A stretch of 64,000 nucleotides of DNA, taken from positions 5,871,501-5,935,500 of the forward strand of contig NZ_CP109444.1 of assembly GCF_036227225.1 (NCBI RefSeq), read 5' to 3'. The DNA comes from Streptomyces sp. NBC_01478. Lineage in GTDB: Bacteria; Actinomycetota; Actinomycetes; Streptomycetales; Streptomycetaceae. The translations under genes were made by a program, and so were the position numbers. This document shows, one piece after another, positions 45,473-54,554 of the stretch. Position 1 is the stretch's first letter, and each line of letters starts with the position of its first letter. The notes beneath the pieces are model-generated. The model worked only from the letters and a program-made list of their open reading frames with translations. It was not told the DNA's origin and made no database searches.

Positions 45473-45964
45473 ATGACGTACCGCGTCAGCTTCGTCTGCA
45501 CCGGCAACATCTGCCGTTCGCCGATGGCCGAATCGGTCTTCCGCGCGCGGGTGGCGGAGGCCGGGCTCGACGGTCTGGTCGAGGTCGACAGCGCGGGTAC
45601 GGACGGCTGGCACGAGGGCGACGGCGCCGACCCGCGCGCCGTCGCCGTCCTGGAGGAGCACGGCTACGGGACCGACCATGTCGCCCGCCGCTTCCAGGGC
45701 TCCTGGTTCCCCCGCCTGGACCTCGTCATCGCCCTCGACTCCGGCCACCGCAAGACCCTGCGCCGCCTCGCACCCACCGAGCAGGACGTCGAGAAGGTCC
45801 ACCTGCTCCGCTCCTACGACCCCGCCGTCGGCGACGACCTCGACGTACCGGACCCGTACTACGGGGGCCTGGGCGGCTTCGAGGAGTGTCTTGAGATGGT
45901 GGAGGCGGCGAGCGCGGGTCTGCTCGCCGCGGTGCGTGACGAAGTGGAGGGACGAGCGGTATGA
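45473..45964 (+). CDS. Low-molecular-weight protein-tyrosine phosphatase
   Basis: A 163-residue phosphatase, with the P-loop CTGNICRS (C-x5-R) near residues 9-16 and the general-acid Asp in VPDPYYGG near residues 125-132. Hydrolyses phosphotyrosine in proteins; in Streptomyces, PtpA influences antibiotic production. ATG 45473. The stop overlaps the next start by four bases, so it is coupled to the PLP enzyme. Third in order after the holin-family gene. Confidence 0.93.
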   Translation: MTYRVSFVCTGNICRSPMAESVFRARVAEAGLDGLVEVDSAGTDGWHEGDGADPRAVAVLEEHGYGTDHVARRFQGSWFPRLDLVIALDSGHRKTLRRLAPTEQDVEKVHLLRSYDPAVGDDLDVPDPYYGGLGGFEECLEMVEAASAGLLAAVRDEVEGRAV

Positions 45965-47118
45965 GTGATTCCGCTACAGCCGGAGGTGTCGGGAGCGGTG
46001 CGGGGGACGGCACGCGCGCGGTGCGGGCCGGTCTGCCCGAGCCGGTCAAGTACGAACCCACGCTCCCCGGGCCTGTCTTCGCCGCGCACTTCCATCTCCC
46101 GGGCGAGGCGACGGGCCCGTACAAGTACGGCCGTGACGAGAACCCGACCTGGACCCACTTGGAGCGCGCCATCGGCGAGCTGGAGGCGCCCGGGCAGGAC
46201 GGCGTCGAGACACTCGTGTTCGCCTCCGGGATGGCCGCCATCTCGTCGGTGCTCTTCTCCCAGTTGCGCGCCGGAGACGCGGTCGTCCTGCCCGACGACG
46301 GCTATCAGGTACTGCCCCTGGTACGCGAGCAGTTGACGGCGTACGGCATCGAGGTGCGCACCGCGCCGACCGGCGGGGACGCCCAGCTCGACCTCCTCGA
46401 CGGCGCGAAGCTGCTGTGGATGGAGACCCCGTCCAACCCCGGGCTCGACGTGTGTGACGTACGACGGCTCGCCGACGCGGCACACGCGCGTGGCGCCCTC
46501 GTGGCCGTCGACAACACCCTCGCCTCGCCCCTGGGGCAGCGCCCGCTGGAGCTCGGCGCCGACTTCGCCGTGGCGAGCGGCACCAAGCAGCTCACCGGGC
46601 ACGGGGACGTCCTCCTCGGGTACGTCGCCGGAACCGACGCCTCGGCGATGGCCGCCGTACGCCGGTGGCGCAAGGTCGTCGGCGCGATTCCTGGGCCCAT
46701 GGAGGCCTGGCTCGCGCACCGCTCGATCGCCACGCTCCAGTTGCGGGTGGACCGGCAGAACGCCACCGCGCTGATCCTCGCGAAGGCCCTGCGCGAGCGG
46801 GCCGAGGTGACGGGCCTGCGCTATCCGGGGCTGCCCGACGACCCCTCGTACAAGATCGCCTCGCAGCAGATGCGGCGCTACGGGTGTGTGGTGTCGTTCA
46901 CGCTGCCCACGCGCACGCGTGCCGAGCGTTTTCTCGACGCGCTGCGGCTCGTGGACGACGCGACGAGCTTCGGCGGGGTGCGGTCCACCGCCGAGCGGCG
47001 GGGCCGCTGGGGAGGGGACGCGGTACCGGAGGGCTTCGTTCGTCTCTCGGTCGGTGCCGAGGACCCCGAGGACCTGCTGGCCGATGTGCTGCGTGCGCTG
47101 GACGAGTCGGCGCGGTGA
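45961..47118 (+). CDS. Cys/Met metabolism PLP enzyme (cystathionine gamma-lyase/synthase type)
   Basis: A 385-residue PLP-dependent enzyme of the Cys/Met metabolism family. It has ENPTWTHLERAIGELE, the PLP-phosphate stretch ASGMAAISSVL, Asp in VAVDNTLASPL and the Schiff-base Lys in VASGTKQLTGHGDVLLG, then WRKVVGAIPGPMEAWLAHRS. Substrate assignment within the family (gamma-lyase, gamma-synthase or beta-lyase) cannot be made from sequence. ATG 45961 overlaps the phosphatase stop. A strong hairpin terminator follows after about 43 bp. Confidence 0.92.
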   Translation: MSDSATAGGVGSGAGDGTRAVRAGLPEPVKYEPTLPGPVFAAHFHLPGEATGPYKYGRDENPTWTHLERAIGELEAPGQDGVETLVFASGMAAISSVLFSQLRAGDAVVLPDDGYQVLPLVREQLTAYGIEVRTAPTGGDAQLDLLDGAKLLWMETPSNPGLDVCDVRRLADAAHARGALVAVDNTLASPLGQRPLELGADFAVASGTKQLTGHGDVLLGYVAGTDASAMAAVRRWRKVVGAIPGPMEAWLAHRSIATLQLRVDRQNATALILAKALRERAEVTGLRYPGLPDDPSYKIASQQMRRYGCVVSFTLPTRTRAERFLDALRLVDDATSFGGVRSTAERRGRWGGDAVPEGFVRLSVGAEDPEDLLADVLRALDESAR

Positions 47119-47160
47119 CCGCTTTACGTACCGCCGGTCGGTGTCCGGATACGCACAACG

Positions 47161-47197
47161 GACGGTCCGAGCCTCCCCCCTCGTGGCTCGGACCGTC
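47161..47197 (+). terminator. Strong intrinsic-type hairpin
   Basis: GACGGTCCGAGCC pairs perfectly with GGCTCGGACCGTC (13 bp) around an 11-nt loop, 43 bp past the stop of the PLP enzyme gene. It marks the end of the 45088-47118 operon. Confidence 0.85.
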
Positions 47198-47346
47198 CTC
47201 GGTTCTGCGCGCGAAGAACCGCGCGCACAAGGCTAGTTGACTCTGTGTCAGTGTCCAATCACGGTAGCGACAGCGGCCTATCGACTTATTTATAGTTGGG
47301 CCCTGCCCGGGGCCGGAGGAAGGGCGGGGAAAGGAGCGTGCGTGCC

Positions 47347-48252
47347 ATGGATCTGGCCTTGCTGCGCACCTTCGTGACCGTGCACCGGGCCGGCTCCTTC
47401 ACCCGCGCCGCAGCCCTGCTCGGCCTCTCCCAGCCGGCCGTGACGTCCCAGATCCGCACCCTGGAACGGCAGTTGGGCCGCCCCCTGTTCCTGCGCCAGG
47501 CCCGTGGGGTCACCCCCACGACCATGGGCGACGAACTCGCGCACAAGGCCGCGCCCCATCTCGACGCCCTCGTGGAGATAGCCGAGACCGGGCCCGACAA
47601 CGACTCCTCGCTGCGCACCCTGCATCTCGCCGGTCCCCCCGAGTTCACCGCCGAGCGGGCGCTGCCCGCCCTCACGGAACTGACCGGGGAGGACGGCCAG
47701 GGCTTCGCGCTGCGCGCGTCCTTCGGGAATGCCGAGGAGACACTGGAAGGACTGGCCGCCGGACATCATGATCTGGCCATCAGCACGGCCCGTCCGCGGG
47801 GCGCTCTGCTCACCGCGACAACCCTCTGCGACGAGGAGCACATCCTGGTCGCCGCCCCTCACCGGGCGGAACAACTCGACCCCGAGAAGCTCGGCCCCAA
47901 GGACGCACCCGCCCTGGACGACCTCCCCGTGATCGAGGTCCACGAGTCGCTGCCCTTCGTCTCCCGCTACTGGGCCTCGGTCTTCGACTCCCGCCCGGCC
48001 GCCCCGGGCACCGTGATCGTGCCGGACCTCCGCGCGGTCCTCGCCTGCGCGATCGTCGGCGCCGGGCTCGCGGTACTGCCCCGCTATCTGTGCGCCCTCG
48101 CGCTGGAGCGCGGTGAGGTCGTCCCGCTCCACGAACCCGCGATACCGCCGCTGCGGACGTATTTCCTCGTGGTGCGCACCGGCACTCTCGCGATGCCGCA
48201 CATCGCCCGGGCCCACGAGTGGCTGCAGCGGGCTGCCACCAACTGGTTCTGA
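47347..48252 (+). CDS. LysR-family transcriptional regulator
   Basis: A 301-residue regulator with the N-terminal winged helix MDLALLRTFVTVHRAGSFTRAA, LGLSQPAVTSQIRTLERQLG and the C-terminal substrate-binding domain (TLHLAGPPEFTAERALPAL, IVGAGLAVLPRYLCALALERGE). ATG 47347 has GGAG upstream. LysR regulators normally control a divergent gene; here the preceding gene points the same way, so its target is not local or is itself. Two parS-like sites follow its stop. Confidence 0.93.
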   Translation: MDLALLRTFVTVHRAGSFTRAAALLGLSQPAVTSQIRTLERQLGRPLFLRQARGVTPTTMGDELAHKAAPHLDALVEIAETGPDNDSSLRTLHLAGPPEFTAERALPALTELTGEDGQGFALRASFGNAEETLEGLAAGHHDLAISTARPRGALLTATTLCDEEHILVAAPHRAEQLDPEKLGPKDAPALDDLPVIEVHESLPFVSRYWASVFDSRPAAPGTVIVPDLRAVLACAIVGAGLAVLPRYLCALALERGEVVPLHEPAIPPLRTYFLVVRTGTLAMPHIARAHEWLQRAATNWF

Positions 48253-48289
48253 CCAGGGACTTTGCCGCCGCTCCACGACGAACCCGCTG

Positions 48290-48303
48290 GTTCCACGTGA
48301 AAC
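48290..48303. other. parS-like site with one mismatch
   Basis: GTTCCACGTGAAAC, after the LysR gene. Paired with 48340-48353, 50 bp apart. Confidence 0.65.
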
Positions 48304-48339
48304 ATCACGCTCCGAACCGTCAAGGTCACGTCTTGCGAT

Positions 48340-48353
48340 GTTTCACGTGGAAC
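48340..48353. other. parS-like site with one mismatch
   Basis: GTTTCACGTGGAAC, just before the Nudix gene start. The same variant occurs at 25018-25031. Confidence 0.65.
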
Positions 48354-48374
48354 CAGCCGGGCCACATTTCTCCC

Positions 48375-48857
48375 ATGACCGTCCGACCCGTGGTCAAGCG
48401 CACCGCTCGTGCCGTTCTCCTCGACGGCGACGCCCTGATCTTGATCAAGCGCACCAAGCCCGGTGTCGATCCCTACTGGGTCACGCCCGGTGGCGGGGTC
48501 GAACCCGGGGACACCACCGTCGTCGATGCCCTGCACCGGGAGGTGTACGAGGAGCTCGGCGCCAAGATCACCGATGTGGTGCCCTGCTTCGTGGACACCG
48601 TCGAGCACATCGGCGCGGACGCGGCCTCTACCGGCGTGAAGGTGCAGCACTTCTTCGTCTGCCACCTGGAGTCCATGGACCCGGCGCTACGACACGGCCC
48701 CGAAGTGGACGAGCCCCTCGGCGAGTACGAGATCGTCAGAGTGCCGTTCACCCGGGTCGGCATCGCGTCCGTCCACCTCGTGCCCCTGTCTCTACGGCAC
48801 TACCTGGACGGCAACATCGAAGGGGTCCGCGCGATGCACGCCCCCGACCTGGGCTGA
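48375..48857 (+). CDS. Nudix hydrolase
   Basis: A 160-residue hydrolase with an intact Nudix box, GGGVEPGDTTVVDALHREVY-EELGAKI (G-x5-E-x7-REVxEELG) near residues 40-62. It likely hydrolyses a nucleoside diphosphate derivative; substrate not readable. ATG 48375, no strong ribosome site. Two parS-like palindromes lie in the 122-bp gap before it. Confidence 0.93.
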   Translation: MTVRPVVKRTARAVLLDGDALILIKRTKPGVDPYWVTPGGGVEPGDTTVVDALHREVYEELGAKITDVVPCFVDTVEHIGADAASTGVKVQHFFVCHLESMDPALRHGPEVDEPLGEYEIVRVPFTRVGIASVHLVPLSLRHYLDGNIEGVRAMHAPDLG

Positions 48858-48873
48858 CGCCTCCGGCACCGGG

Positions 48874-50574
48874 TCAGTCCCCGGCGGCCACCAACTCCTC
48901 GACCGAGTCGTGCCGTATGCGCTCCGCCGGGATGCCGACGTCCTTCAGGACATCGACACCGCTGCGGATCATCCCGGGCGGCCCCGAGACATAGGCGTCG
49001 TACCCGCCCCATGGCCCGTACGTCCGTATGGCGTCCGGGAGTTGGAGATGCGCCTGCTGGTCGACGACCGGCCGGACCGTGAGCCATGGATACGACTGCT
49101 GGAGCCGGAGCATCGTGTCGATGTCATAGAGGTCGTGATCGGTACGGGCGCCGTAGAACACCTCCACCGGGCGCCGCTCGCCGCGCTCGGCGACATCCTC
49201 GACCAGTGCCTTGATCGGGGCTATGCCGGTGCCACCGCCGACGCAGAGCAGGCCGCTGTCGGTGGTGTGGTCCACGGTCATCGAACCGGCCGGCGGCCCG
49301 AGCCGGATGACGTCGCCGGGACGGGCGCGGTGCACCAGCGCGTTCGAGACCCAGCCCGCCGGGACTGCCTTCACATGGAAGGTCAGCAGCCCGTCCGAGC
49401 GGGGCGCCGAGGCGAAGGAGTAGTGCCGCCAGATCCGCGGCCACCAGGGCGTCTCCAGGCTCGTGTACTGCCCGGCGAGAAAGGGATAGGGCTGGTCCGG
49501 GCGGAGGGTGACGACGGCGACGTCCCGGGTCCGGAGGTCATGGGTGACGACCTCCGCGTGCCACCAAGCAGGGGCGCGCAGTTCGTCGGCCGCGGCCGCG
49601 TCGATCATGACCTGCGAGATCGTCGTGTACGCCCGCACCCAGGCCGCCTCCGTCTCAGCGTCCCAGACGGCGGAGGCGTACTTGTTCAGCGCGCCGATGA
49701 GGCACTCGCCGACGGCCGGGTAGTGCTCGGCCCGGGTGCCGTACTTGCGGTGCCCGCGGCCGAGGTTCTGCAGATACGCGACGAGGACCTCGGTGTTGTC
49801 GATGTGCTCGGCGGCGGTGAGCAGCGCCTTGAGCAACCGGTCGCGCTGGGTGTCCATCGCCGCCGGGAACAGCGACCGCAGCTCGGGGTGGCGTACGAAG
49901 AGCAGCGCGTAGAAGTACGAGGTGACCTTGTCGGCCACCGGGCCGACCTCGGTCATGGTCCGGCGGATGAGTACGGCGTCCGGGGAGGCTGCCTTCTCGG
50001 TGACGGGACCGGCGGAACGCTGGGCGGGCACGCGCACGGGGGCGACCGAGGTGACCGTGGCAGCCTCGGCGACAGTCGGAGCGGGTGCGGCGGGCTCCGG
50101 GAGGGCGGGCTGCGGTGCGAGAGGCGGGGGCGCTGTCTGCGCGGGTGCGGGAGCCACGGGCCCGGCGGGAGGTGAGGGTTGCGGGACGGTCGCGGCCGAC
50201 GGTATTCGCTGCTGTGCGGGCGCTACGGGCGCTACGTCCTGCTGAGCGGCGTACGGGCTCGGATCTGACGCGGCGCCGTCGCCACTCCGAACCGGCGGGG
50301 TGAACGGAGCAGGCGGCGTGGACAGGGCAGGCGGAGCTGGTGAGGTGGGCGGAGCCGGTGGGCCCGAACTCTCCGTGGGCGGAAGCTCTTTGCTCTCCAG
50401 CGCGGCCCTGCGGACCGGACGCAGCACGGCCGGGCGCCGTCCCCGTCCCTCCGTCGTTCTACGCTCTTCGCCCGGAGGCACCTCCGGCTGCTTGCGCGGA
50501 CTGAACCAGCCGCTTCCGCCGTTGCCGCCGCCGGACGGGCCGTTGTCGGCCGACGCGGTGGTCGGAGCGTCCAT
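48874..50574 (-). CDS. Globin-fused ferredoxin-reductase-like protein (flavohemoprotein type) with a Pro/Ala tail
   Basis: A 566-residue protein. The first about 180 residues are low-complexity Pro, Ala, Ser and charged sequence (GPPAPPTSPAPPALSTPPAP, APAQTAPPPLAP). A globin domain follows, with GRGHRKYGTRAEHYPAV carrying the proximal His and the EVGPVADKVTSYFYALLF helix. The C-terminal FAD/NAD(P) reductase half has WRHYSFASAP (FAD) and CVGGGTGIAPIKAL (NAD(P)). This is the layout of flavohemoglobins, which oxidise NO to nitrate. I chose ATG 50574, with GAGG seven bases upstream; ATG 50595 is an alternative. The long tail is unusual. Confidence 0.9.
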   Translation of the reverse strand: MDAPTTASADNGPSGGGNGGSGWFSPRKQPEVPPGEERRTTEGRGRRPAVLRPVRRAALESKELPPTESSGPPAPPTSPAPPALSTPPAPFTPPVRSGDGAASDPSPYAAQQDVAPVAPAQQRIPSAATVPQPSPPAGPVAPAPAQTAPPPLAPQPALPEPAAPAPTVAEAATVTSVAPVRVPAQRSAGPVTEKAASPDAVLIRRTMTEVGPVADKVTSYFYALLFVRHPELRSLFPAAMDTQRDRLLKALLTAAEHIDNTEVLVAYLQNLGRGHRKYGTRAEHYPAVGECLIGALNKYASAVWDAETEAAWVRAYTTISQVMIDAAAADELRAPAWWHAEVVTHDLRTRDVAVVTLRPDQPYPFLAGQYTSLETPWWPRIWRHYSFASAPRSDGLLTFHVKAVPAGWVSNALVHRARPGDVIRLGPPAGSMTVDHTTDSGLLCVGGGTGIAPIKALVEDVAERGERRPVEVFYGARTDHDLYDIDTMLRLQQSYPWLTVRPVVDQQAHLQLPDAIRTYGPWGGYDAYVSGPPGMIRSGVDVLKDVGIPAERIRHDSVEELVAAGD

Positions 50575-50879
50575 GGTGTGCCTCGCCTCGAACATCTTTC
50601 GGTCGGTCTGCGCGCTTCCTCAGCCGGAAGCTGTCTGCTTTCCGCGCGGACGGCTTCCCTCTCCCCGTTCGATCAAGCTGCCGATACAGCCATATCCAAC
50701 CCACATTCCCACCGCGTACGGACAAGTAAGGCGAGAGTGTGACATTGCCCGCAGTACTCTCACGCGGCGTCCGGCCCCGGACAAGAACCGGAGTCGACCC
50801 TACCGGCCCGTGCTTCGCACACACATGCCGCCTCGCTCCCCCACGAACAGAGCGAGGGGCGAACCATCGGTTCCCTCAA
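50575..50879. other. Gene-free gap
   Basis: About 300 bp between the flavohemoprotein start and the end of the HAD gene. I see no gene, repeat or clear hairpin. It must contain the flavohemoprotein promoter. Confidence 0.5.
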
Positions 50880-51515
50880 CTACCGGGCGCCGCGCACCAA
50901 TTCGTAGGCATCCCACAGATCCCGCCCCGCATAGGAGTGGGTCGCGAGGCCCGCCAGATGGCGATCCGCATTGACCGCGACGGAGACGGGCACGGCGCCG
51001 AACAGGTCCTTGTCCGACATCGAGTCTCCGTAGGCCACACAGTCCGCCCGCGTCACCCCGAACTCCTCACACAGTCGATCCGCGATCACCACTTTGGCGG
51101 CGGAGTTGAGGACGCCGGCCAGATCCATGGACGGCGCGGTGAAGGGTACGGCGGGAAAGAGCGATCCGTGTGCCGCGTGGGCGCCCCAGCCCGTGAGCCG
51201 TTCCACAAAGAAGGAAGGCGAGAGCGATACGACGGCGCAGTATTCACCGGCGTTCCTGATCTCGGCCCAGACCTCACGGATCCGCGCCAGCCAAGGGGCA
51301 CCCTCGAAAGCTGCCGCCACATGCGCCTCGGTGAGATCCGCCCACAGCGTGTACACGCGGGTCGCGTACTCCGGCGGCCCGATCAGACCCGCCGAGATCT
51401 CCTGCTCGAGTTCCACCGTCTCTGACTCCAGGCCGAGTTGACGGGAGATCTCCAGGGGCGCGCTGGTTCCGTGCAGCAAAGTGCCGTCGAGGTCGAAGAG
51501 ATGAAGTCTCGCCAT
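50880..51515 (-). CDS. HAD-superfamily phosphatase, SerB-like (IB)
   Basis: A 211-residue hydrolase of the HAD-IB group, with motif I LHLFDLDGTLLHGTS at residues 4-18, a helical four-bundle-like cap insert, motif II VVSLSP near 95, and motif III/IV KVVIADRL, VAYGDSMSDKDLF near 165. It resembles phosphoserine phosphatase-like and other IB members. ATG 51515 follows the parS-side gap. Substrate unknown. Confidence 0.88.
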   Translation of the reverse strand: MARLHLFDLDGTLLHGTSAPLEISRQLGLESETVELEQEISAGLIGPPEYATRVYTLWADLTEAHVAAAFEGAPWLARIREVWAEIRNAGEYCAVVSLSPSFFVERLTGWGAHAAHGSLFPAVPFTAPSMDLAGVLNSAAKVVIADRLCEEFGVTRADCVAYGDSMSDKDLFGAVPVSVAVNADRHLAGLATHSYAGRDLWDAYELVRGAR

Positions 51516-51584
51516 GAGCCATGAGATTAGTGGGAGGACCTGTGGCGCCTTCGGCGAGCCTGCCGGATGCTCGCCTTCGCCGGT

Positions 51585-51598
51585 GTTTCACGTGAAAC
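51585..51598. other. parS site, perfect
   Basis: Exact GTTTCACGTGAAAC between the divergent HAD and GNAT genes. Confidence 0.9.
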
Positions 51599-51688
51599 AT
51601 CCGGCTTCTGCCGATGCGTTGCGTCGTTGATCACGAGATGGCCAAAAGCACGTACGTCTCACCGGAAACAGGTGGACGCCGACATCGC

Positions 51689-52576
51689 GTGTCAGACAGC
51701 CTGACCTGCGTGCCGACTCCTTCCCTCGCCGCTCTGCCCATCCGCCGGCTGACGCTCCGCGATCGCCTCGCCTGCGCCGACCTGTCCGAGGACCGGGGGT
51801 GGCCACGCGAGGAACACAAGTGGGGCTTCCTCCTGAGCGCCGGGAAGGGTTACGGCATCGACGCTCCCGACGGCGGCCTCGTCGCGGCATGCGTCACCAC
51901 GGAGTACGGCCCACAGGACCGCCCGGATCTCATTGCCATCGGCATGGTCCTGGTCGCCGAGCGGTACGCCCGGCAGGGCGTGGGACGCCGGCTGATGCGC
52001 CACCTGATCTCGGCGATGGGCACCACACCACTGACCCTGCACGCGACCCCGAACGGCCGCCCGCTCTACGAGGAGCTCGGCTTCAAGGTCATCGGCCGTG
52101 CCGAGATGCTGCGCGGCCATTTCACACCTGCCGGGCCTGAGTCCCGGATCGCCACCCGCGCGGCGACGGCCGAGGACCTCACCGGCATCCTGCGCCTCGA
52201 CGAGGCGGTGTTCGGCGCCGATCGCACGCCCCTCATCACACGACTGCCCGCCTTCGCCGACCAGTTGAGGGTGGCGGAGGAGAACGGCCGGATCATCGGC
52301 TACGCGGCCGCCTGGCCCAACATGGACACCCAGGTCGTGGGCCCGCTGATCGCACAGAACGCCGAGACGGCGAAGGCCCTCCTGGCCTCACTCGCCGCCC
52401 GCACCGACCGTCCGCTGCGCACCGACATCGACGTACGCCACGAAGACCTGTTGTCCTGGGCGAAGGAACGCGGACTCGCCCCCATCGCCTTCAACGCCGT
52501 GATGACGTACGGCATCCCGGAGTTGCCCGGCGACTGGACCCGGAGGTTCGCTCCCCTGACGGTCGCGGCCGGCTGA
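51689..52576 (+). CDS. Tandem GNAT-family acetyltransferase
   Basis: A protein of about 295 residues with two GNAT-like halves. The first half has RYARQGVGRRLMRHLISAMG (the acetyl-CoA P-loop) and TPNGRPLYEELGFKVIGRAEM. The second half lacks a full P-loop but keeps RIATRAATAEDLTGILRLDEAVFGAD and VGPLIAQNAETAKALLASL. Starts are possible at GTG 51689, GTG 51710 or ATG 51641; none has a clear ribosome site, and the fold begins near LPIRRLTLRDR. Substrate not readable. Confidence 0.85.
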   Translation: MSDSLTCVPTPSLAALPIRRLTLRDRLACADLSEDRGWPREEHKWGFLLSAGKGYGIDAPDGGLVAACVTTEYGPQDRPDLIAIGMVLVAERYARQGVGRRLMRHLISAMGTTPLTLHATPNGRPLYEELGFKVIGRAEMLRGHFTPAGPESRIATRAATAEDLTGILRLDEAVFGADRTPLITRLPAFADQLRVAEENGRIIGYAAAWPNMDTQVVGPLIAQNAETAKALLASLAARTDRPLRTDIDVRHEDLLSWAKERGLAPIAFNAVMTYGIPELPGDWTRRFAPLTVAAG

Positions 52577-52594
52577 CGGTCCCCGAACACGGAG

Positions 52595-52629
52595 AACGCC
52601 GGCTCCCGACCTCATCGGGAACCGGCGTT
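52595..52629. terminator. Bidirectional hairpin between convergent genes
   Basis: AACGCCGG and TCCCGA pair with TCGGGA and CCGGCGTT, 20 bp past the GNAT stop and before the convergent GlcG/HbpS gene. Confidence 0.8.
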
Positions 52630-52645
52630 TCATCGGCCTGAGACG

Positions 52646-53068
52646 TCAGACGACCGCCTCTACGGCGGCCTGGGCGAAGCCGTGGTCCTGCGTCGGGGCG
52701 CCGCCACCGACGCCGATCGCCCCGATCAGCCGGCCGTCACGGTGCACCGGGATGCCGCCCGCGATGAACAGCAGCGGCCGGTCGAGCGCGGTGGGCAGGG
52801 TGTGGAAGAGGCCTCCGGGCTGGACGGCGTCGACCAGGTCGGCGGTGGGCGCGTTGAGCTGGAGCGCGGTGTACGCCTTGCGGGTGCTGGTCTCACCGGA
52901 GATCAGCACAGCCTGGTCGTCCCGCTGGAAGGCGAGCAGATGACCGCCGGCGTCCAGCACGGTGATGCTCACGGTGACCCCGGCGGCCTCCGCGGCTCGG
53001 CGAGCCTCGGCGACGAGCGCTTCGGCGTCCTGGATGGTCAGCGGGGCTACGGCGGTGGTGGTGCTCAT
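52646..53068 (-). CDS. GlcG/HbpS-family heme-binding-like protein
   Basis: A 140-residue single-domain protein of the GlcG/HbpS family. It has LTIQDAEALVAEARRAAEAAGV, VSITVLDAGGHLLAFQRDD and GGIPVHRDGRLIGAIGVGGG. HbpS of Streptomyces reticuli binds heme and senses redox with a kinase; here no kinase is adjacent and no export signal is seen, so the role is open. ATG 53068 has AAGGAGA upstream. The MFS gene lies upstream on the same strand, with 133 bp between. Confidence 0.88.
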   Translation of the reverse strand: MSTTTAVAPLTIQDAEALVAEARRAAEAAGVTVSITVLDAGGHLLAFQRDDQAVLISGETSTRKAYTALQLNAPTADLVDAVQPGGLFHTLPTALDRPLLFIAGGIPVHRDGRLIGAIGVGGGAPTQDHGFAQAAVEAVV

Positions 53069-53201
53069 CAGGGTTTCTCCTTGCGGGTGTTGCTGTTTCT
53101 GGTGTTGGTCGGAGTGTCCGGCGTTGGTCGGACGGTCAGGGCCGGCAGGCATGCGCGGGGACGGCCCTGGCCCCGCGTCTCCCCGCTCCGGCCCGGCGGG
53201 G

Positions 53202-54413
53202 TCAGTGGTGGACGGCGGCCCGCTGCGCCGCGCTCGGTGTGCCGCCCGCCACGACGGCGCCGTGGGCGCTGGTGCGGCGTTCCAGGGCGGCCGAGAGGAT
53301 CGCGAGGACCAGGGCGGCCGCGGCGAGGGCGGCGCCGACCCAGTTCGGGGCGGTGTAGCCGAAGCCGGCCGCGATGACGATGCCGCCGAGCCAGGCGGAG
53401 AGCGCGTTGCCGAGGTTGAAGGCGCCGATGTTCACGGCCGAGGCCAGCGTCGGGGCGCCGTGTGCCTGGTCGAGGACCCGCTTCTGCAGCGGCGGCACGG
53501 TGGCGAAGCCCAGGGCACCGATGAGGGCGATGGTGACGGCTGCGGCGATCTTGTTGTGCGCGGTGACCGTGAAGAGCGCGAGCACGACAGCCAGGGCGCC
53601 GAGCGAGACGTAGAGCATGGGCATGAGGGCGCGGTCGGCGAACTTGCCGCCGACGAGGTTGCCGCCGACCATGCCGAGGCCGAAGAGGACGAGCAGCCAG
53701 GTGACGGAGCCGTCGGCGAAGCCGGCGACGTGGGTCATCATCGGCGCGATGTAGGTGATGGCCGCGAAGACGCCACCGAAGCCGAGGACGGTCATCGCCA
53801 TGGCGAGCAGGACCTGGGTGTTCTTGAAGGCGGCCAGTTCGTGCCGCAGTCGTACGCCCTCGGGCTTGGGCAGGTCGGGCACGAGCTTGGCGATACCGGC
53901 CAGGCCGATCACGCCGAGGCCCGCGACGATGGCGAAGGTGACCCGCCAGCCGACGGACTGCCCGACGAGGGTGCCCAGCGGGACGCCGATGACATTGGCG
54001 ACGGTCAGCCCGGTGAACATCATCGCGATGGCTCCGGCCTTCTTGTCCGGGGCGACCAGCTCGGCCGCGACGACCGAGCCGATGCCGAAGAAGGCGCCGT
54101 GGGCGAACGAGGCGACCACGCGGCCGATCAGCATCACCGAGAAGCTGGGGGCGACGGCGGAGAGCAGGTTGCCGAGGATGAACAGGCCCATCAACAGCAT
54201 CAGCATCCGCTTGCGGGGGACCTTGGTGCCGAGCACGGTCATCAGTGGGGCACCGATCACCACACCCAGCGCATAGCCCGTGACCAGCAGTCCGGCGGTA
54301 GGGATGGAGACGCCGAAGTCGCCCGCGACCTGGGGCAGCAAGCCCATGATCACGAACTCGGTCGTACCGATTCCGAAGGCCCCGATCGCGAGGGCCAGAA
54401 GCGCGAGAGGCAT
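53202..54413 (-). CDS. MFS transporter, DHA1-like
   Basis: A 403-residue major-facilitator exporter with 12 membrane helices. It starts MPLALLALAIGAFGIGTTEFVIMGLLP and has GKFADRALMPML and LGTKVPRKRMLMLLMGLF between helices 2 and 3. Drug/proton antiport by homology. Divergent from a MarR gene that is likely its repressor; ATG 54413 has GGAAGGGTACCTCC-like sequence upstream. The MarR operator candidate is in the shared 141-bp gap. Confidence 0.92.
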   Translation of the reverse strand: MPLALLALAIGAFGIGTTEFVIMGLLPQVAGDFGVSIPTAGLLVTGYALGVVIGAPLMTVLGTKVPRKRMLMLLMGLFILGNLLSAVAPSFSVMLIGRVVASFAHGAFFGIGSVVAAELVAPDKKAGAIAMMFTGLTVANVIGVPLGTLVGQSVGWRVTFAIVAGLGVIGLAGIAKLVPDLPKPEGVRLRHELAAFKNTQVLLAMAMTVLGFGGVFAAITYIAPMMTHVAGFADGSVTWLLVLFGLGMVGGNLVGGKFADRALMPMLYVSLGALAVVLALFTVTAHNKIAAAVTIALIGALGFATVPPLQKRVLDQAHGAPTLASAVNIGAFNLGNALSAWLGGIVIAAGFGYTAPNWVGAALAAAALVLAILSAALERRTSAHGAVVAGGTPSAAQRAAVHH

Positions 54414-54468
54414 GTGGAGGTACCCTTCCCAGAAGATTGCAGGAGCGCTTTGCGTGCGTTCACAATAG

Positions 54469-54491
54469 TTGCAGACGCGTGCTATATGCAA
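54469..54491. promoter_or_regulatory. Candidate MarR operator
   Basis: Inverted half-sites TTGCA (54469-54473) and TGCAA (54487-54491) with 13 bp between, in the gap between the divergent MFS and MarR genes. A second TTGCA is at 54437-54441. Binding is inferred from position and symmetry. Confidence 0.45.
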
Positions 54492-54554
54492 GCGCGGACT
54501 ATTTCACCTGTGCTCTATCCTGGGTTCAGCCGCTCCTGGACGGAGGAAACGCCA

